A DNA stretch of 64,000 nucleotides from Clostridiales bacterium (GCA_029008095.1 JAQXJB010000052.1:186001-250000); one strand, 5' to 3'. Positions 1 through 9,548 are shown, counted from the first letter of the stretch. Numbers and translations: made by a program. Notes: generated by a model not told the origin, from the sequence alone.

Positions 1-333
1 GCCTGCCGCGCCGCCCTTGATGCCGAAAACGGGGCCAAGAGAAGGCTCACGAAGGGAAAGAACTGTCTTCTTTCCGATGCGGGTGAGAGCATCGCCCACG
101 CCAACGGTAGTAGTGGTCTTGCCTTCCCCTGCGGGTGTCGGGTTAACGGCAGTGACCAGGATAAGCTTAGCCTTATGGCCTGCAGGGGCCTTGATGGTGT
201 TATAGTCCACCTTCGCCTTATACTTACCGTAGCAATCATACTGTTCCTCGGTAAGGCCGAGCTTAGCAGCAATTTTACTGATATGCTGGGGCTGTATAGA
301 CTGTGCTATCTCTATGTCTGTTTTAAACGCCAT
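1..333 (-). CDS. fhs: Formate--tetrahydrofolate ligase, N-terminal part (cut by window edge)
   Basis: ATP-dependent ligation of formate to tetrahydrofolate, giving 10-formyl-THF for one-carbon metabolism in the cytoplasm. Only the first 111 residues lie in the window. They begin [11 protein letters not shown] and contain the family's P-loop region, [14 protein letters not shown] (about residues 66-79), followed by the [12 protein letters not shown] segment, both hallmarks of FTHFS. The ATG at 333 has a GAGAGGAGAAGG ribosome site upstream and a near-consensus promoter. The gene is monocistronic from its 5' side, divergent from nothing nearby; lysC lies upstream in the same orientation but behind a terminator. 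Identification is by recognisable family motifs; the C-terminal half cannot be checked. Confidence 0.95.
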   Translation of the reverse strand, partial: MAFKTDIEIAQSIQPQHISKIAAKLGLTEEQYDCYGKYKAKVDYNTIKAPAGHKAKLILVTAVNPTPAGEGKTTTTVGVGDALTRIGKKTVLSLREPSLGPVFGIKGGAAG

Positions 334-386
334 TTTTTCCTTCTCCTCTCATTGGTTCAAGCATTATTGAACATGCTCGCAACCGT

Positions 387-415
387 ATTCTAACTTTAAC
401 CCCTATATTTGTCAA
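387..415 (-). promoter_or_regulatory. Sigma-A type promoter for fhs
   Basis: Read on the minus strand: TTGACA (410-415), 17 bases, TAGAAT (387-392). Predicted start of transcription is near 380, giving a leader of about 45 bases before the fhs ATG at 333. One mismatch to consensus in the -10. Confidence 0.75.
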
Positions 416-584
416 TAGATTGACAGTCCGCCTCCGACTTTTCGTCTCTTCGTATCAAAAAAACTGTTTTAAATTGGTCGTTGTTATATACTATTTTCAT
501 TTTCCTTTCAAAAAATACAATATTTTCACGTTTGCTGTTTTTCTGAATACAACATACTGTATAAGCTGTTTCGCATGAAGTCAA

Positions 585-612
585 GAAAAACGGCGTGGCC
601 AAAGCCACGCCG
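585..612 (-). terminator. Rho-independent terminator after lysC
   Basis: A 9-bp perfect stem (CGGCGTGGC / GCCACGCCG) with a CAAA loop lies 12 bases past the lysC stop and is followed on the minus strand by a T run. The rest of 416-584 is AT-rich and holds no convincing gene. Confidence 0.85.
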
Positions 613-623
613 TCCAGTTCACT

Positions 624-1961
624 TTATTTTACGAATTCATTGTAAATAGCCCTGAGAGCCTTCTCAAAATCCTTGTCATCAATACCGATGATAATATTTA
701 TTTCGCTGGAGCCCTGATCTATCATACGGATATTGATTCCCGCATTCGCAATGGCTGTGACCACGCGCGAGGCAGTACCCTTGTTATTGACCATGCCGCG
801 TCCAACGACGGCCAGCAGAGCCAGGCCATCCTCAAAGCCTATATACTCAGGCAGGCAGGATGCGCAGATGGCATTCATTATGCGGCTGCGCTGCTCGCTG
901 CTTATTTCACCGGAAAGGACCACGCTCATGGTGTCTATGCCGGAGGGCAGATGTTCAAAGGTGATGCCCTCATTCTCAATGGCAGTGAGCACGCGGCGGC
1001 CAAAGCCGATTTCCGCGTTCATGTGGGCCTTTTCAATGTTGAGAACACAGAAGCCCTTTTTGCCTGCAACTCCGGTGATAACATTCTTTTCGTCAGCAAT
1101 GTCGGAGCCGTTGGGGACAATCATAGTACCCTTGTCCTCAGGACAGTTGGTGTTGCGGATATTTATCGGTATCTTGGCGGCGCGGACGGGGAAAATGGAA
1201 TCCTCATGGAGGACTGTTGCGCCCATGTAGGCCAGCTCGCGCAGCTCATGATATGTAATGTTCTCTATACCCTTGGGGTTATCAACGATGCGGGGATCAG
1301 CCATCAGAAATCCGGACACGTCCGTCCAGTTCTCATAAAGGCTTGCACGGGCGGCGCGGGCCACGATGGAACCGGTGATATCGCTGCCGCCGCGGGAGAA
1401 GGTCTTTATAGTGCCGTTAGGCATTGAACCGTAGAAGCCGGGCACAACCGCGCGGTAATGCTTTTTAAGCTCGGCATGGAGTATCTTATCGGTAGTCTCG
1501 CTATCGAAGCTGCCATCCTCGGCAAAGCATATAACTCCGGCTGCGTCTATAAAATCGAAGCCAAGGAGCTTTGAGAGAATAAGGCCATTAAGATACTCGC
1601 CCCGGCTGGCGGCATAGTCACGACCGGCATGGAGCGCAAAAGAGGCCTTGATGTTCTCAAATTCTTTGGAAAGATCGATGTCGATTCCCAAACCTTCTAT
1701 GATGAGCTGATATCTCTCCTCTATCTTTGAGAAGGCTTCGTCTATATTATCGCCCTTAGAGGCCATATTGTAGCACTCATAGAGCATATCAGTGACCTTG
1801 TTATCGGTGGCGAAGCGCTTTCCCGGAGCGGATGGCACGACATAGCGGCGCTCCGGCTCTGCCAGTATGATCTTCTCAACCATTTTGAAGTGCTCAGCGT
1901 CGGCAAGGGAGCTGCCGCCAAACTTCACTACCTTTACATTATCCAACATATCAGGACTCAT
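624..1961 (-). CDS. lysC: Aspartate kinase
   Basis: Phosphorylates L-aspartate, the first step of the lysine/threonine/methionine branch (and of diaminopimelate for cell wall). The 445-residue protein has the amino acid kinase signature KFGGSS near residue 13, the SRGGSD motif near 190 typical of aspartokinases, and two C-terminal ACT-like segments (from about residue 295), so feedback control by an end product is expected. It is a monofunctional enzyme; there is no homoserine dehydrogenase fusion. Start is uncertain between the ATG at 1961 and an in-frame ATG at 1949 (MLDNVKVVKF); the AGGAAAGG site sits very close to the first. A leader of about 80 bases separates promoter and start; I do not see a lysine riboswitch core in it. 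Confidence 0.93.
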   Translation of the reverse strand: MSPDMLDNVKVVKFGGSSLADAEHFKMVEKIILAEPERRYVVPSAPGKRFATDNKVTDMLYECYNMASKGDNIDEAFSKIEERYQLIIEGLGIDIDLSKEFENIKASFALHAGRDYAASRGEYLNGLILSKLLGFDFIDAAGVICFAEDGSFDSETTDKILHAELKKHYRAVVPGFYGSMPNGTIKTFSRGGSDITGSIVARAARASLYENWTDVSGFLMADPRIVDNPKGIENITYHELRELAYMGATVLHEDSIFPVRAAKIPINIRNTNCPEDKGTMIVPNGSDIADEKNVITGVAGKKGFCVLNIEKAHMNAEIGFGRRVLTAIENEGITFEHLPSGIDTMSVVLSGEISSEQRSRIMNAICASCLPEYIGFEDGLALLAVVGRGMVNNKGTASRVVTAIANAGINIRMIDQGSSEINIIIGIDDKDFEKALRAIYNEFVK

Positions 1962-2048
1962 TCCTTTCCTATCCCCAAAACCCGCCCATCAGGGCAGAAT
2001 ATGATTTAAATCAAAAACTAATGATGTGAAAAAGCATCATTTCAAGTT

Positions 2049-2077
2049 ATTTTATGATAAATCTGAGAAAATGTAAA
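2049..2077 (-). promoter_or_regulatory. Predicted promoter for lysC
   Basis: Minus strand TTTACA (2072-2077), 17-base spacer, TAAAAT (2049-2054). The start would fall near 2042. The leader contains a short hairpin, ATGATG ... CATCAT (2021-2040), but no recognisable attenuator with a T run. Confidence 0.6.
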
Positions 2078-2181
2078 GGAAAAATTCACTTTACGGCTAT
2101 ATTTTTTCATGCTGCACCAAATTTCTTCCCTTTCCGCTCGGCCCGGCTGATATTCATGCACGAATCTGCCCAAAGTGCAGA

Positions 2182-2219
2182 AAACCCTCCGCGCAGAACA
2201 CAGACCGCGTGGAGGATTT
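2182..2219. terminator. Hairpin terminator after the M18 aminopeptidase gene
   Basis: CCTCC-GCG and CGCG-T-GGAGG arms form an 8-9 bp stem with one bulge around a 12-base loop. It lies about 15 bases after the aminopeptidase stop. T runs flank both sides (TTTT on each strand), so it could act in either direction. Confidence 0.6.
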
Positions 2220-2233
2220 TCATAAACAAATTA

Positions 2234-3616
2234 TCAAATGCAGGAGTTATACATGGCCTTGAAGCCGCGATAGGTCATATACGCGTCGGCCTTGGATATT
2301 ACCTCCATAGGAGCATGCATATTCAGAACTGGTACGCCCGCGTCTATGGTATCGATATCGCGGTTGCCCATAAGGTAAGCGATAGTGCCGCCGCCGCCCT
2401 GATCCACTTTGCCAAGCTCGCCCATCTGCCAGACGACATTGTTATCGTTCATAAGCTTGCGGACTCTGCCCACCATCTCCGCGGAAGCATCGTTGGAACC
2501 GGACTTGCCCCGGGAACCGGTGAACTTGATGATGCCGATGCCGTAGTTGAGCTGGCAGTTATTGCGCTTCTCGGAGACCTCGGGGAAATTGGGGTCATAA
2601 GCGTTGCAGACATCTGCTGAGAGGCAGACCGAGTTTGCGTAGCAATCGTAAACCGATGTTCCCTCGGCCTTGCAGAGGGCTTCCATAAAGCGGTCGAAAT
2701 GAGTGCTCATCATGCCGGACACGCCCTGGGAACCGACCTCCTCCTTATCCACCAGCAGGCAGACGGCGGTCTTTTCGGGGTTCTCGGTATCCATGATGGC
2801 CGCCAGCTCCGCGTAAGCGCAGACGCGGTCATCGTGGCCATAGCCGCCGATAAGGCTGCGGTCGAGACCAATGTCACGAGCGGGGTAAGCCGGCACTGCT
2901 TCTATCTCGGCGGAGAGGAAATCCTCCTCAATGATGCCGTACTTCTCGTTAAGTATCTTCATTATGGCCAGTTTAACGCGGTCGGCGCCCTCTTCCTTAT
3001 CTGGGATAGAGCCTATGAGGATATTGAGACCCTCGCCGCTGAAGGCTTCGTTGAGAGGCTTCTTGCCCTGGTCGCCCGCCAGATGGGGCAGCAGGTCGGA
3101 GATGATGAACTGAGGCTCGCCGGGCTCGGCGCCTATGGAAATATCAATGACGGAGCCATCGCGCTTTGCAACTGTGCCGTGCAGCTCAAGAGGAATTGTT
3201 ACCCACTGGTACTTTCTGATGCCGCCGTAGTAATGAGTCTTGAAGAACGCCATCTGGCTATCCTCATAAAGCGGCATCTGCTTCAGGTCTACGCGGGGAG
3301 CGTCAACATGGGCGCCCGCGATATTCACGCCCGCGCTCATGGGCTGCTTGCCGATGACGGCCAGAGTGAGAGCCTTGCCGCGGTTTACATCGTATACCTT
3401 ATCTCCGGGAGCGTAGGTTTTGCCATATTCAAAAGGCTTGAAGCCCCTGGCTTCGGCCAGCTTGACGGCCTCTTTTACGGCGAGGCGCTCTGTCTTTGCT
3501 GCGGAAAGGTACTTCTTATAGCCCTCGGCATATGCAAAGCACTCAGCTACCTCGGCCTCGCTCATAATCTCATAGGCATTTTTGGGTGAGAAGAAAAGTT
3601 CGTCTCTTGCAGACAT
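2234..3616 (-). CDS. M18 family aminopeptidase
   Basis: Zinc-dependent cytoplasmic aminopeptidase of the M18 (aspartyl aminopeptidase) family, 460 residues, the usual length. Visible family blocks: GAHVDAPRVDLK (about residue 101, first metal His-x-Asp), VDKEEVGSQG (about 290, catalytic/metal Glu pair), the GYGHDDRVCAYA segment with a metal-binding Asp, and a C-terminal NMHAPMEV with a metal-binding His. ATG at 3616 follows GGAGG at good spacing. It is the last gene of the prfA - sua5 - coaE - aminotransferase run, 15 bases after the preceding stop, and is followed by a hairpin. Role is most likely peptide turnover; the exact specificity (acidic residues or broader) cannot be told. Confidence 0.9.
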   Translation of the reverse strand: MSARDELFFSPKNAYEIMSEAEVAECFAYAEGYKKYLSAAKTERLAVKEAVKLAEARGFKPFEYGKTYAPGDKVYDVNRGKALTLAVIGKQPMSAGVNIAGAHVDAPRVDLKQMPLYEDSQMAFFKTHYYGGIRKYQWVTIPLELHGTVAKRDGSVIDISIGAEPGEPQFIISDLLPHLAGDQGKKPLNEAFSGEGLNILIGSIPDKEEGADRVKLAIMKILNEKYGIIEEDFLSAEIEAVPAYPARDIGLDRSLIGGYGHDDRVCAYAELAAIMDTENPEKTAVCLLVDKEEVGSQGVSGMMSTHFDRFMEALCKAEGTSVYDCYANSVCLSADVCNAYDPNFPEVSEKRNNCQLNYGIGIIKFTGSRGKSGSNDASAEMVGRVRKLMNDNNVVWQMGELGKVDQGGGGTIAYLMGNRDIDTIDAGVPVLNMHAPMEVISKADAYMTYRGFKAMYNSCI

Positions 3617-3631
3617 AAATACAGCCTCCTG

Positions 3632-4879
3632 TTATATAAACTTTTTTATTGCTTTTTCAATTATTTCCAGGCCCTTTATAAGCTCGTCCTTCTCAATGGT
3701 AAGGGCGGGCATAATTTTTACCACACAGTCATTGGTACCGGCGCGCTCGATAATAAGGCCGTTTGCAAAGCACTCATGAGCCACCATTCCGGCGATATCC
3801 TTATCGCCCTGAGCATAGCGGAAATCCACGCCGTGTATCATGCCGATGCCCCTGTGCCGGAGCTGATCGTTAATAGGCAGAATGCGGTTCTCGATGAAAT
3901 CATTGATAATGGCGGCGTTCTCCATTGTCTTTGCCTCGAGACCAAACTGTTCACGGTACTCAAGAGCGGCCTGCGCTCCGACAAAGGCCAACTGATTGCC
4001 ACGGAAGGTGCCGTTATGCTCCCCGGGATTGAAGATATCCAGCTGGGGTCTCAGTAGCAGCAGGGACATAGGCAGGCCGTAGCCGCTGATGGACTTTGAG
4101 AGGGTGACCATATCGGGGATGATACCGGCGCGCTCAAAGGAGAAGAACTTGCCGGTACGGCCGCAGCCCACCTGAATATCATCGACTATCATAAGTATAC
4201 CGTGGCGGTCGCAGAGCGCGCGAAGGTCGCGGAGGAACTGCTCCTCCATAACGATAACTCCGCCCTCTGCCTGAACGGTCTCAAGTATGATTGCCGCGGG
4301 CTTATCAACGCCGGAATACTCATCGGTTATGATATTCTCGATATATGCGATGCAATCGCCCGGAAAGCTGTTGGGATGGGGTATGAACGTAGTTCCGGTG
4401 AGGGGCTCGCCGGCGCCCTTGCGGACGGTCTTGCCGCTGGTAACGGAAAGGCTGCCGAGGGTCATGCCATGAAAGGAGCCTGTGAAGGCGAAAACGCCGC
4501 TGCGGCCGGTATTCTTGCGAGCCAGCTTCAAAGCAGCCTCCACAGCGTTGGTGCCGGTTGGAGCGCAGGACATTATCTTATAGTCCATGCCCCGGGGCTT
4601 CAGTATTTTTTCCTCGAAGCAGGCAAAGAAATCGCCCTTCGCTTCGGTGAACATATCAAGAGCGTGACTTATTCCATCGTTCTCCAGATAGGTCAAGATG
4701 CGGCTCTTGATAAAGTCGTTGTTATGGCCATAGTTCAGCGCTCCCGCGCCGTCGAAAAAGTCTATATACTCGTTTCCAGCCTCATCGTACATTTTGGACA
4801 TCTTCGCCTTTGTGAACACGACGGGAAAGCTTCTGCTGTAAGATCTAACGTTAGATTCGATGCGTTCAAAAATATTCAT
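3632..4879 (-). CDS. ectB: Diaminobutyrate--2-oxoglutarate aminotransferase (EctB-like)
   Basis: Class III PLP aminotransferase, 415 residues, whose N-terminus (ESNVRSYSRSFPVVFTKA, then EYIDFFDGAGALNYGHNN) and GPTGTNAVEAALKLAR-type cofactor region match 2,4-diaminobutyrate aminotransferases such as EctB, which make L-2,4-diaminobutyrate from aspartate semialdehyde and glutamate. The PLP lysine is in VTLSKSISGYGLPMS. I choose ATG 4879 over 4897 because GGAGGAG lies 6-7 bases upstream of it; it is then 14 bases from the coaE stop. No ectA or ectC is near, so ectoine synthesis is not supported here; diaminobutyrate could serve another product or the enzyme could run in reverse. Substrate is inferred from family likeness. 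Confidence 0.82.
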   Translation of the reverse strand: MNIFERIESNVRSYSRSFPVVFTKAKMSKMYDEAGNEYIDFFDGAGALNYGHNNDFIKSRILTYLENDGISHALDMFTEAKGDFFACFEEKILKPRGMDYKIMSCAPTGTNAVEAALKLARKNTGRSGVFAFTGSFHGMTLGSLSVTSGKTVRKGAGEPLTGTTFIPHPNSFPGDCIAYIENIITDEYSGVDKPAAIILETVQAEGGVIVMEEQFLRDLRALCDRHGILMIVDDIQVGCGRTGKFFSFERAGIIPDMVTLSKSISGYGLPMSLLLLRPQLDIFNPGEHNGTFRGNQLAFVGAQAALEYREQFGLEAKTMENAAIINDFIENRILPINDQLRHRGIGMIHGVDFRYAQGDKDIAGMVAHECFANGLIIERAGTNDCVVKIMPALTIEKDELIKGLEIIEKAIKKFI

Positions 4880-4893
4880 CGAACTCTCCTCCA

Positions 4894-5484
4894 TCATTCA
4901 TCCAATATTTTTGAGAAGTATTCTATACACAATTCCTTGAACTGCTCTTCACTCCCCGCGTTTTCGAGGATGTGGTCACAGTTTTCCCGGAACCATTCTT
5001 CGCTTTTCTGGGCGCGGATACGCAGCAGGGCGTATTCCTCGCTGATACCCTCCCGGACCATGATGCGCTTCACACGCAGCTCCTCCGGGGCGGTTATTCC
5101 AACCACAATGTCGCACATATCACCGATGCCGCTCTCTATGAGGGCAATGGCGTCGATGGCGGCGGCATAATCATCGCTCGTGGCCTCTTTTTTAAGTTCG
5201 GCACGAACGGCGGCGGTTATGTATTTATGCGTTATCTGATTGAGCCGTTCAAGCTTTTCCGGGTCTCCGAAAACCACCCTGCCCAGCTTCTTGCGGTCTG
5301 TCTTACCGTCGGTAAGCACATCACCGAAAGCGGCTGTAAGCTCTTCCCGCATTGGGACGCTCTCCTCCAGAAGGCCGTGATAAACGGCGTCGCAGTCTAT
5401 TATTCGCGCTCCAAGTCCCGCCAGCACCTCAAGAGCCGTGGTCTTGCCGGCTCCGGTGCCGCCGGTGATACCAATGACTTTCAT
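4894..5484 (-). CDS. coaE: Dephospho-CoA kinase
   Basis: Last step of coenzyme A synthesis: phosphorylation of the 3'-hydroxyl of dephospho-CoA. 196 residues, normal length. The P-loop GITGGTGAGKTT is at residues 5-16 and is followed by the family's DCDAVYH segment and, near residue 85, the LNQITHKYI stretch. It starts two bases after the sua5 stop, indicating translational coupling, and its stop precedes the aminotransferase ribosome site. Confidence 0.95.
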   Translation of the reverse strand: MKVIGITGGTGAGKTTALEVLAGLGARIIDCDAVYHGLLEESVPMREELTAAFGDVLTDGKTDRKKLGRVVFGDPEKLERLNQITHKYITAAVRAELKKEATSDDYAAAIDAIALIESGIGDMCDIVVGITAPEELRVKRIMVREGISEEYALLRIRAQKSEEWFRENCDHILENAGSEEQFKELCIEYFSKILDE

Positions 5485-5486
5485 CC

Positions 5487-6518
5487 CTACACCTCTATGA
5501 CCGTATTTCCGGCCGCCTTGCTCAGGCGGTTATATACCGCCAGTCCCACGCCGCCCTTCGGCGGACAGCGGGAATATATCTCATCAATGTCATCCCTGTC
5601 CAGTTCTCGCAGGCAGGCGAAAAGCTTCTCCGCCAGAGTTTCGGGTCTCGCCGGATCGCCGTAGCTGAGGCAGACGGGCACGTCAAACAGCTTTTCTTCT
5701 CCATCGAAGCACAGCACCGCTGTGCGTTCGCCGCGATGAGCATTTACATAAGCAGCCACGTTTTCCACTGCTCCGTCAAGTATGACTACCCTTGCCCGGG
5801 GGGAATAATGGCGGTATTTCATGCCGGGAGCTTTGGGCCGCTCCCCTGCCTCCAATCTGCGGTACACGGCGGCGTCAACGTCCACCTCGCCGAGGATATC
5901 CCTGAGCTGCTCAAGGCTCACTCCGCCGGGACGAAGCAGGCGCGGCGGCGTTACGCTCAGGTCGATTATGGTGGACTCAAGTCCTACGCGGCATTCGCCG
6001 CCGTCAACTATGGCCTCCACCCTGCCGTCAATATCGTGGCGGACATGCTCGGCGCTGGTGGGGCTGGGCTTGCCCGATATGTTGGCGCTTGGAGCGGCGA
6101 TAGGCACGCCCGCAAGCTCAATTATTCTGAGTGTCGCCGGATGGTCAGGGCAGCGCACCGCCACGGTATCCATCCCCGCCGTTACCCTGTCGGGAACGCA
6201 GTTCTTTTTCTTCAGCACCATCGTAAGCGGGCCGGGCCAGAATTTCTCCGCCAGCTTATATGCCGCCTCCGGCACTTCGGAGCACCACATTTTCAGAGCC
6301 TCGGAGCCGTGGACATGGATTATCAGTGGGTTATCCTGGGGTCTCCCCTTCACGGTGAATATGCGCTCCACAGCCTCGTCATTCAGCGCCGAAGCGCCGA
6401 GCCCGTAGACTGTTTCTGTTGGTATGGCCACCAATCCGCCGTTTTTTATTATCTCAGCCGCGCGGCAAAGAGCTTCTTCCCCGGCGGCATCCTTTACCGA
6501 AAGATATTCAGTGTTCAC
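5487..6518 (-). CDS. ywlC: L-threonylcarbamoyladenylate synthase (Sua5/YwlC)
   Basis: Makes threonylcarbamoyl-AMP from threonine, bicarbonate and ATP for the t6A37 modification of ANN-decoding tRNAs. The 343-residue protein is the two-domain Sua5 form: an N-terminal YrdC domain with GGLVAIPTETVYGLG (about 28-42), KGRPQDNPL (about 57) and APSANISGKPSPT (about 140), then a linker and a C-terminal Sua5 domain. Start is GTG at 6518, just after the prfA stop. Its partner genes tsaB and tsaE are also in this window (10.3-11.4 kb), so most of the t6A pathway except tsaD is present here. Confidence 0.95.
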   Translation of the reverse strand: MNTEYLSVKDAAGEEALCRAAEIIKNGGLVAIPTETVYGLGASALNDEAVERIFTVKGRPQDNPLIIHVHGSEALKMWCSEVPEAAYKLAEKFWPGPLTMVLKKKNCVPDRVTAGMDTVAVRCPDHPATLRIIELAGVPIAAPSANISGKPSPTSAEHVRHDIDGRVEAIVDGGECRVGLESTIIDLSVTPPRLLRPGGVSLEQLRDILGEVDVDAAVYRRLEAGERPKAPGMKYRHYSPRARVVILDGAVENVAAYVNAHRGERTAVLCFDGEEKLFDVPVCLSYGDPARPETLAEKLFACLRELDRDDIDEIYSRCPPKGGVGLAVYNRLSKAAGNTVIEV

Positions 6519-6520
6519 TT

Positions 6521-7594
6521 TCAGCCTTCCTCGCTCATTCTGAGCTTTTCCGCCTGGTCGGCGGTGACAAGAGCGTCGATGATCTCGTCGAGATCGCCGT
6601 TCATAATGGCGTCTATCTTATAAAGCGTGAGCCCGATGCGGTGGTCAGTGACTCTGCCCTGCGGGAAATTATAGGTGCGTATGCGCTCATTGCGCATGCC
6701 CGTTCCCACCTGGCTCTTCCTTTGCGCCGCTATCTCCGCGTTCTGCTTCTCCTGCTCCATCTCATATAGCTTGGAGCGGAGTATCTTCATCGCCCTGTCC
6801 TTATTCTTGTATTGACTTCGCTCATCCTGACATTCAACCACAAGCCCCGTCGGTATGTGGGTGATGCGGATGGCGCTTTCTGTCTTATTAACATGCTGGC
6901 CGCCCGCGCCGGAAGCGCGGAAGGTGTCTATCTGCAGGTCGCCGGGGTTGATGGCAAGCTCTACTTCCTCCGCCTCGGGCAGGACTGCCACAGTAACTGT
7001 GGAGGTATGGATGCGTCCGCCGGTCTCGGTATCGGGCACGCGCTGGACGCGGTGGACGCCGCTCTCAAACTTCATGCGCGAAAAAGCGCCCTCGCCCTCG
7101 ATGATGAAGCTGACTTCCTTCATGCCGCCCAGCTCAGTCTCGTTAAGGTTCGTTATCTCGCATTTCCAGCCCCTGCGCTCGGCGTACATGGAGTACATTC
7201 TGTAAAGAGAGCCTGCGAAAAGAGCGGCTTCGTCTCCGCCCGCGCCGCCGCGTATCTCGACGATAACGTTACGGCTGTCGTTCGGGTCTTTGGGAAGCAG
7301 CAGGAGCTTGAGCCGCCCCCGGAGCTCTTCCATCTCCGCCGTCGCGGCGCTGTACTCTTCCTGCGCCATAGCCTTGAATTCCGGGTCGCTCTCGGCACTC
7401 ATCAGTTCCAGAGCCCCTGCGGCATTCTTCTCAAAACGCACGTATTCCCGGTAGGCCTCCACTATGGGCGCAAGCTCCTTCTGCTCCCGTGAAAGTCTGC
7501 CGATGGCTGCCGGGTCATTATAATACTCAGGGCTGGCCATTTTCTGCTCCAGCTCCTCGTATTTTTCGCTAACAAGTCTCAGTTTGTCCAGCAT
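6521..7594 (-). CDS. prfA: Peptide chain release factor 1
   Basis: Recognises UAA and UAG stop codons and triggers peptide release. 357 residues from ATG 7594, chosen because CGGAG lies 7 bases upstream and because MLDKL is the normal family start; an upstream in-frame TTG is less likely. The GGQ catalytic motif is in [16 protein letters not shown] (about residue 225), preceded by the [16 protein letters not shown] segment typical of class I factors. First gene of a tightly packed run with sua5 and coaE. The release factor methylase prmC, often beside it, is not present. Confidence 0.96.
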   Translation of the reverse strand: MLDKLRLVSEKYEELEQKMASPEYYNDPAAIGRLSREQKELAPIVEAYREYVRFEKNAAGALELMSAESDPEFKAMAQEEYSAATAEMEELRGRLKLLLLPKDPNDSRNVIVEIRGGAGGDEAALFAGSLYRMYSMYAERRGWKCEITNLNETELGGMKEVSFIIEGEGAFSRMKFESGVHRVQRVPDTETGGRIHTSTVTVAVLPEAEEVELAINPGDLQIDTFRASGAGGQHVNKTESAIRITHIPTGLVVECQDERSQYKNKDRAMKILRSKLYEMEQEKQNAEIAAQRKSQVGTGMRNERIRTYNFPQGRVTDHRIGLTLYKIDAIMNGDLDEIIDALVTADQAEKLRMSEEG

Positions 7595-7664
7595 GGGCAC
7601 ACTCCGCAAAAGTCTTAGAAATCAGGAAAATATTTTATCACTGCGGCGGCAGTCCGTCAACCGT

Positions 7665-9521
7665 TTAATCCGCAAGCTCAGCCCATTCCTCGTAAAGCGC
7701 CTCAAGAGCCGCTTCAGCCTTGCTTTTTTCCTCGAACAGCTCGTTAAGCTTCTCATAATCGGCGGAATACAGCTCTATCTCGCCATCGATGCGCTTTATA
7801 TCGCCCTCGGCGGCGCTTATTTTTTTCTCCAGAGCGCTTATCTTTTTCTCGGTACTCTGGGGCTTTGGCTTTTTGCTTTCCTTGCGTTTGACCTCTTTCT
7901 GCGTCTGCTCCTGCTTCTGTATTCTGGCCTTAAAGGCCTTGTACTGCTCAAAGCCGCCACGGAAATCAGTTATCTTTCCGTCGCTCAGCTCCCAGATGCG
8001 CTCGGCAAAACGGGTGATGAAATACCGGTCATGGGAGACGAAAAGCAGAGCCTCGTTATAATCCTCCAGAGCCTCCTCTATCCACTCGCGGGACGCGATA
8101 TCAAGGTGGTTCGTAGGCTCGTCAAGGATAAGGAAATTGATATCCTCGCGCATAAGGATGCACAGCCGCAGACGGCTCAGCTCGCCGCCGGAGAGGGCGC
8201 TGACGGGCTTGAAAACATCCTCGCCTGAGAATTTAAAAGCGCCCAGACGGTTTCGCGCGGCCTGCGGCGTGCAGTTTGTCTCGTATATCATGGTATCCAG
8301 CACGCTTCGCTCGGGATGGTCGAAATGTACCTGCTGCTCAAGATACGCGCTCTTCACGGCAGGCCCGAGCTTTATAAAGCCCTCGTCCGGCTTTTCCCGG
8401 TTCATGAGCATATTGATAAAGGTGGACTTGCCGGTTCCGTTATCTCCGATAAGGGCAATACGCTCGCCGCCGGCGACCTCCAGCTCCACGCCGTCAAGGA
8501 TGACCTTGCTGCCGAAGCTTTTTTTCAGTCCCTTTACGGAAAACAGCTCGTCACTGTAAAACTCCCGCTCGCCGAAGCGGGCGGACATCGTTTTTTCCTT
8601 GCGGGGACGCTCCGTCTGGCGCATACGCTCAATGCGGGACTGTATGGCGAAGGATTTGCGCATAAGGAGCTTGTTGCCCGTGCCCCACTGATAGAGACGG
8701 TCGGCGGACTCCTCAAGGCGCTTTATCTCCTTCTGCTCCTTCTCATAACGTTTGAGCTGCTCCTCGTATCGCGCCTCTTTCTCGGTAACATAGAAGCTGT
8801 AATTACCGCTATAAAACTCAGCTTTTCCGTTCACGATCTCCACAACGCGGGTGACGACCTTGTCAAGGAAGTATCTGTCATGAGATATTGTGAGCACCGT
8901 GCCCTTGAATTTGGCAAGGTAATCCTCAAGCCACTCGGTGGCTCGCAGGTCAAGATGGTTGGTAGGCTCGTCCAGCAGGAGGATATCGGTATTTTCGAGT
9001 ATGAGCCGGGCAAGGTTGACGCGGGTCTTTTCTCCGCCGCTGAGCTGGGAGAAGAGCCGGGCGCGCATGTCGGCGGGGATATCAAGACCGTTGGCGACCT
9101 TGTCCCGCTCAAAGTCAATGTCATAGCCGCCAAGGCGCTCGAATTCGGCAGTCAGGCGGTCATATTCCTTTGCGTCATAATCCGCGCCGGAGGACATCTG
9201 CTGCTCTATCTTCTCCATTCTTGATCGGAGGCGGTACACCGCGTTATGAGCGGTTTTCAGCACGTCCTCGGTGGTATACTCCGGAGGATAGACGGGTATC
9301 TGCGATATAAGGCCGGCACGCTTGCCCGTACCGAGAACGACCTCGCCCTCATCGGACGACAGCTCGCCCACTATGACCTTAAAAAGAGTGGTCTTGCCAG
9401 CGCCGTTCTTGCCAAGCAGTCCCACGCGCTCGCCCTCGTTCACCTCGAAGCTTATGCCGTCAAGTATATTTTTGTCCTCTTCAAAGGCCTTTACTATCCC
9501 CTTTACGGATATATCGATCAT
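7665..9521 (-). CDS. ABC-F family ATPase (ribosome-associated type)
   Basis: 618 residues with two ATPase domains and no membrane segment, the ABC-F layout. Domain 1: Walker A GLLGKNGAGKTT (about 34-45), signature LSGGEKTRVNLARL (about 160), Walker B LLLDEPTNHLD. An inter-domain arm rich in Lys/Glu spans about 235-310. Domain 2: ALIGDNGTGKST (about 355), LSGGELSRLRL, FLILDEPTNHLD. The last 80 residues are a Lys/Glu coiled coil. Such proteins act at the ribosomal E/P site in translation regulation or antibiotic protection; which role this one has cannot be read from sequence. It stands alone, 70 bases upstream of prfA. Confidence 0.88.
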   Translation of the reverse strand: MIDISVKGIVKAFEEDKNILDGISFEVNEGERVGLLGKNGAGKTTLFKVIVGELSSDEGEVVLGTGKRAGLISQIPVYPPEYTTEDVLKTAHNAVYRLRSRMEKIEQQMSSGADYDAKEYDRLTAEFERLGGYDIDFERDKVANGLDIPADMRARLFSQLSGGEKTRVNLARLILENTDILLLDEPTNHLDLRATEWLEDYLAKFKGTVLTISHDRYFLDKVVTRVVEIVNGKAEFYSGNYSFYVTEKEARYEEQLKRYEKEQKEIKRLEESADRLYQWGTGNKLLMRKSFAIQSRIERMRQTERPRKEKTMSARFGEREFYSDELFSVKGLKKSFGSKVILDGVELEVAGGERIALIGDNGTGKSTFINMLMNREKPDEGFIKLGPAVKSAYLEQQVHFDHPERSVLDTMIYETNCTPQAARNRLGAFKFSGEDVFKPVSALSGGELSRLRLCILMREDINFLILDEPTNHLDIASREWIEEALEDYNEALLFVSHDRYFITRFAERIWELSDGKITDFRGGFEQYKAFKARIQKQEQTQKEVKRKESKKPKPQSTEKKISALEKKISAAEGDIKRIDGEIELYSADYEKLNELFEEKSKAEAALEALYEEWAELAD

Positions 9522-9548
9522 GCTTACTCACCACACATACATTACCGG

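Noticed and set aside
396..608. 70-codon minus-strand open frame between lysC and fhs
   Set aside because: It starts inside the lysC terminator and overlaps the fhs promoter; composition is AT-driven with no ribosome site.
1962..2048. Possible lysine riboswitch in the lysC leader
   Set aside because: The predicted leader is only about 80 bases, too short for the five-helix L-box, and its conserved core is not visible.
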